This document shows, in pieces, positions 61,870 through 64,000 of a stretch of DNA of 64,000 nucleotides. Source of the stretch: Clostridia bacterium (lineage in GTDB: Bacteria; Bacillota; Clostridia; Acetivibrionales; DSM-27016). Below the pieces are notes generated by a model, which made no database searches, was not told where the DNA came from, and saw nothing but the letters and a program-made list of their open reading frames with translations. The stretch lies in NCBI GenBank assembly GCA_026414765.1, contig JAOAIJ010000029.1, positions 60,716-124,715 on the forward strand, read 5' to 3'. Within the stretch, counting starts at the first letter, position 1; each line of letters begins with the position of its first letter. Both the position numbers and the translations under genes were made by a program.

Positions 61870-62748
61870 ATGTGTCAATTTAAAAGTTTTATTGCGTTAA
61901 AAGATAGGGTTTACTTTGATTTGAAAGAGGAAAGCCATAGCCAGCTGCTTGAAAAACTCGGCATAAAAGATGATTATCTGAATGCTACTAAATCCTTTGT
62001 GAGGTGTGAAATTATACCAAAGGATGGGGATTTGTTTAATCATTCTATGGACAATTGGAAGTTGAATGTAGACCAAGATATAGTTCCGGATTGGTTTGAT
62101 AAAGACGAAGTTGAGGGGAATTTTAAAGATAGGTATCTACCAGAAGTTTTTGAAAAGTGCTTTGCAATAGATGAGCAATCATGTAAGGAATATAGAGATA
62201 CAAAGGTATATGTTAAAAATTCTAAAATAAGAGTTTTTAACAGTTCAGTAGTAGCTTGTGAAAACAGTTCAGTAGTAGCCCGGGGAAACAGTTCAGTAGA
62301 AGCCTGTGGAAACAGTTCAGTAGTAGCCCGGGACAACAGTTCAGTAGTAGCCCGTGAAAACAGTTCAGTAGAAGCTTATGGAAACAGTTCAGTAGAAGCT
62401 TATGGAAACAGTTCAGTAGTAGCCTGTGAAAACAGTTCAGTAGTAGCCCGGGGAAACAGTTCAGTAGTAGCCCGGGGAAACAGTTCAGTAGTAGCCCGTG
62501 AAAACAGTTCAGTAGAAGCTTTTGGAAACAGTTCAGTAGAAGCTTTTGGAAACAGTTCAGTAGTAGCCCGGGACAACAGTTCAGTGTTAATACCTTATTC
62601 TACTGGTATTAACATTAAAGGTGTGCATGATTTTGCTACAATAAAAGATTTGTCAGGAAAGCCTAAGATAATAATTGCTAGTGATTTTGATATGGAAAAG
62701 TTTACAAAAAAGTTATGGAAGAACTTGAAAACTGGATTAATGAAGTAG
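61870..62748 (+). CDS. Protein with 14 tandem NSSVxAxx octapeptide repeats
   Basis: 292 aa. Residues 1-123 form a globular N-terminus of unknown family. Residues 124-235 are 14 perfect-register octapeptides of the form N-S-S-V-V/E-A-x-x, then a short C-terminal domain (IPYSTGINIKGVHDFATIKD). The repeat predicts a regular right-handed beta-helix or solenoid. Similar Asn-Ser-Ser-Val repeat proteins occur in phages and plasmids with no known role. RBS AAAGGTGAGG 8 bp upstream. Sits between early regulatory genes and the annealing-protein gene. Confidence 0.75.
   Translation: MCQFKSFIALKDRVYFDLKEESHSQLLEKLGIKDDYLNATKSFVRCEIIPKDGDLFNHSMDNWKLNVDQDIVPDWFDKDEVEGNFKDRYLPEVFEKCFAIDEQSCKEYRDTKVYVKNSKIRVFNSSVVACENSSVVARGNSSVEACGNSSVVARDNSSVVARENSSVEAYGNSSVEAYGNSSVVACENSSVVARGNSSVVARGNSSVVARENSSVEAFGNSSVEAFGNSSVVARDNSSVLIPYSTGINIKGVHDFATIKDLSGKPKIIIASDFDMEKFTKKLWKNLKTGLMK
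62239..62574 (+). repeat. 24-bp minisatellite, 14 copies in frame
   Basis: Each unit begins AACAGTTCAGTAG and differs only in the last bases, giving variants VACE, VARG, EACG, VARD, VARE, EAYG and EAFG. The order of variants recurs in blocks, a sign of slippage and recombination. Confidence 0.92.
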
Positions 62749-62775
62749 ATAAATGGCTTATAGGAGGTAATAAGA

Positions 62776-63462
62776 ATGGGAATACACGAGCAGTTATTGA
62801 CACCTTTCCCAGCGGAGGAAATAGAGTGGAGAGTACAGAGTTGCGGTATAACAAACAACAAACCATGGGTTAAGGTTTTAGCATATGTAGAAGCAAGAGC
62901 AATTCAAAACAGACTTGATGAAGTTTTTGGTTGGGATGGATGGACTGAAGAATACCGGAACGTTGGTGACAACATGATATGTAGGCTAGGTGTATTAACT
63001 GAAAAAGGATGGATTTACAAGGAGAATGGAGCAAGTAATACAGATATAGAAGCATTTAAAGGTGGTATAAGCGGGGCTTTTAAAAGGGTTGCCGCAAGTG
63101 GCTACGGTATTGGACGGTATCTATATAACTTAGAAGAATCTTATGCTGAATGCCAATTAGAAAAACCTAGTAATACAAAAGGGTGGGAAACAGCAAAAAC
63201 AAAAGAAAAGGATCCATCTCAAAAGAAAACAATATACTGGAAAATTCCTACTCTTCCCAAATGGGCTTTACCCAGTAGTGGTAATGCAAATACGCCCAAA
63301 GAAGAAAATTTACCTAAAACGGGTAATGCGGATGATAAAGACATACTGAAATGTTTTGATTGCAGTAAGAAAATATCAGTAGCTGAACATGACTACAGTG
63401 TAAGTAAGTATAAGAAGCCATTATGTATGACATGCCAGAGTAAAGTAAAACAAGCAGTTTAA
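62776..63462 (+). CDS. Rad52-family single-strand annealing protein with C-terminal zinc ribbon
   Basis: 228 aa. Residues 1-125 match the Rad52/Rad22 annealing core: EEIEWRVQSCGITNNKPWVK, YVEARAIQNRLDEVFGWDGW, SNTDIEAFKGGISGAFKRVA and GIGRYLYNL. A Pro/Lys linker leads to CFDCSKKI...CMTCQSKV, a CxxC...CxxC zinc ribbon. Phage annealing proteins of this type promote recombination and replication-fork repair. RBS AGGAGG 11 bp upstream. Confidence 0.88.
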   Translation: MGIHEQLLTPFPAEEIEWRVQSCGITNNKPWVKVLAYVEARAIQNRLDEVFGWDGWTEEYRNVGDNMICRLGVLTEKGWIYKENGASNTDIEAFKGGISGAFKRVAASGYGIGRYLYNLEESYAECQLEKPSNTKGWETAKTKEKDPSQKKTIYWKIPTLPKWALPSSGNANTPKEENLPKTGNADDKDILKCFDCSKKISVAEHDYSVSKYKKPLCMTCQSKVKQAV

Positions 63463-63500
63463 AAGGGAGTATATCCCTATAGTGTAAAGGAGGTATTAGT

Positions 63501-63602
63501 ATGTATAAGCCTAAATTTACACAGCAGGAGTTACTAGAAATAATGGACAGAACGGACCCGGCATTAATAAATGATATGGTGCTGGATGAAGTAATCGAAT
63601 AA
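63501..63602 (+). CDS. Very small acidic phage protein
   Basis: 33 aa (YKPKFTQQELLEIMDRTDPA), with AAAGGAGG 8 bp upstream of ATG 63501. Function unknown; the ribosome site and tight spacing support it. Confidence 0.5.
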   Translation: MYKPKFTQQELLEIMDRTDPALINDMVLDEVIE

Positions 63603-63621
63603 ATTTTAGGAGGGTAAAAAA

Positions 63622-63861
63622 ATGAAAAGTACAGGAATAGTGAGAAAAATAGATGAACTGGGAAGATTAGTACTTCCAATTGAGTTAAGGAGGACAATGG
63701 GAATTAATGAAGGAGACCCCGTTGGAATTTACGTAGATGGTGAAACTATAATCCTTAAGAAGTACGATCCTGCATGTATATTCTGTGGAGAAGCAAAAGA
63801 CGTAACAGTACATAAGGGTAAAAATGTATGTGGAAACTGCCTTGAGGAGTTAAAGCGCTAA
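63622..63861 (+). CDS. AbrB-family regulator with zinc-ribbon tail
   Basis: 79 aa. SpoVT/AbrB swapped-hairpin DNA-binding domain (STGIVRKIDELGRLVLPIEL...GDPVGIYVDGETIILKKY) followed by CIFCGEAKDVTVHKGKNVCG-NC, a Cys4 metal site. The Cys tail distinguishes the clostridial phage-borne subtype. RBS AGGAGGG 8 bp before ATG. Probably a regulator of the early genes. Confidence 0.92.
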   Translation: MKSTGIVRKIDELGRLVLPIELRRTMGINEGDPVGIYVDGETIILKKYDPACIFCGEAKDVTVHKGKNVCGNCLEELKR

Positions 63862-63893
63862 AAATATAGATTATGCACTAAAGGAGCTTTAAA

Positions 63894-64000
63894 ATGATTG
63901 AAAAAAATTGTGGAACGTGTAGAAATTCAGAAAGCATAGACGGAACAAATAGAATTGGTTGTAATATTGATAAAAAGCAACATGACATAGATTACAAGTG
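63894..64000 (+). CDS. Small Cys-rich protein, cut by the window edge
   Basis: Begins IEKNCGTCRNSESIDGTNRI then GCNIDKKQHD. RBS AAAGGAG upstream of ATG 63894. The C-G-x-C pattern suggests a small zinc protein of the element. The 3' end is outside the window. Confidence 0.55.
   Translation, partial: MIEKNCGTCRNSESIDGTNRIGCNIDKKQHDIDYK

Noticed and set aside
62239..62574. Regularly spaced repeats that could suggest a CRISPR array
   Set aside because: The 24-bp units are head-to-tail with no unique spacers and keep one open reading frame, so they are a coding minisatellite.

Overview
The window is AT-rich, densely coded DNA with strong Shine-Dalgarno sites. It opens with a Firmicutes WalRK operon, and its genes look like those of low-G+C anaerobic Clostridia (YycH/YycI, CBO0543-family membrane proteins, EFR1-type flavodoxin-ferredoxins, stacked MarR/flavodoxin genes). 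A mesophilic clostridium near Ruminiclostridium is my best guess. No rRNA or other decisive marker is present, so the genus is inference.

1-8.4 kb, core: 3' end of walR, walK, a small secreted protein, yycH, yycI, murA, walJ and rlmH, all on the + strand. They serve cell-wall homeostasis and 23S rRNA methylation. A GC-rich triple-hairpin element sits between murA and walJ.

8.4-19.5 kb, tandem islands at the 3' end of rlmH: the last codons of rlmH (…GExYHK-stop) recur three more times downstream, at about 9.06, 18.00 and 19.50 kb. The copies fall into two near-identical pairs and resemble the attachment cores used by staphylococcal cassette chromosome (SCC) elements. Between them lie a RelBE-type toxin-antitoxin pair, a 9-kb block (FtsX-type ABC exporter, two-component system, BlaI/BlaR1-like pair, kelch lipoprotein) and a 1.5-kb block (MerR regulator, EFR1 flavodoxin-ferredoxin). 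No recombinase gene is present in this stretch. This is the most unusual structure in the window.

19.6-33 kb: a more GC-rich block with a second ABC exporter, a TetR regulator and a collapsed MFS gene; then fabF, an AraC-GyrI regulator and an SMR pump; then a redox cluster of two MarR paralogues, flavodoxins and a membrane FMN-binding protein under a 42-bp perfect palindromic operator; then a KimA-like transporter.

33-52.7 kb: an IS3 remnant, two tRNA-Ser genes, a single-chain restriction-modification enzyme, a PilZ protein, a zinc-phospholipase-like protein with three recent ricin-type repeats, an unknown gene with an in-frame TGA, amidohydrolase/HxlR, tadA, a CHASE4 chemoreceptor, an MFS transporter, infC with a probable AUU start and an attenuator, csp, and two CBO0543-family membrane proteins.

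53.2-64 kb, integrated element: two displaced tRNA-Arg 3' ends mark repeated integration at one tRNA gene. A tyrosine integrase follows, then a pair of trypsin-fold proteases, ImmA, a repressor with three operators around a consensus promoter, and a rightward early operon: excisionase-like HTH proteins, Rha, a protein with 14 octapeptide repeats, a Rad52-type annealing protein with a zinc ribbon, and AbrB. The element continues beyond the right edge.
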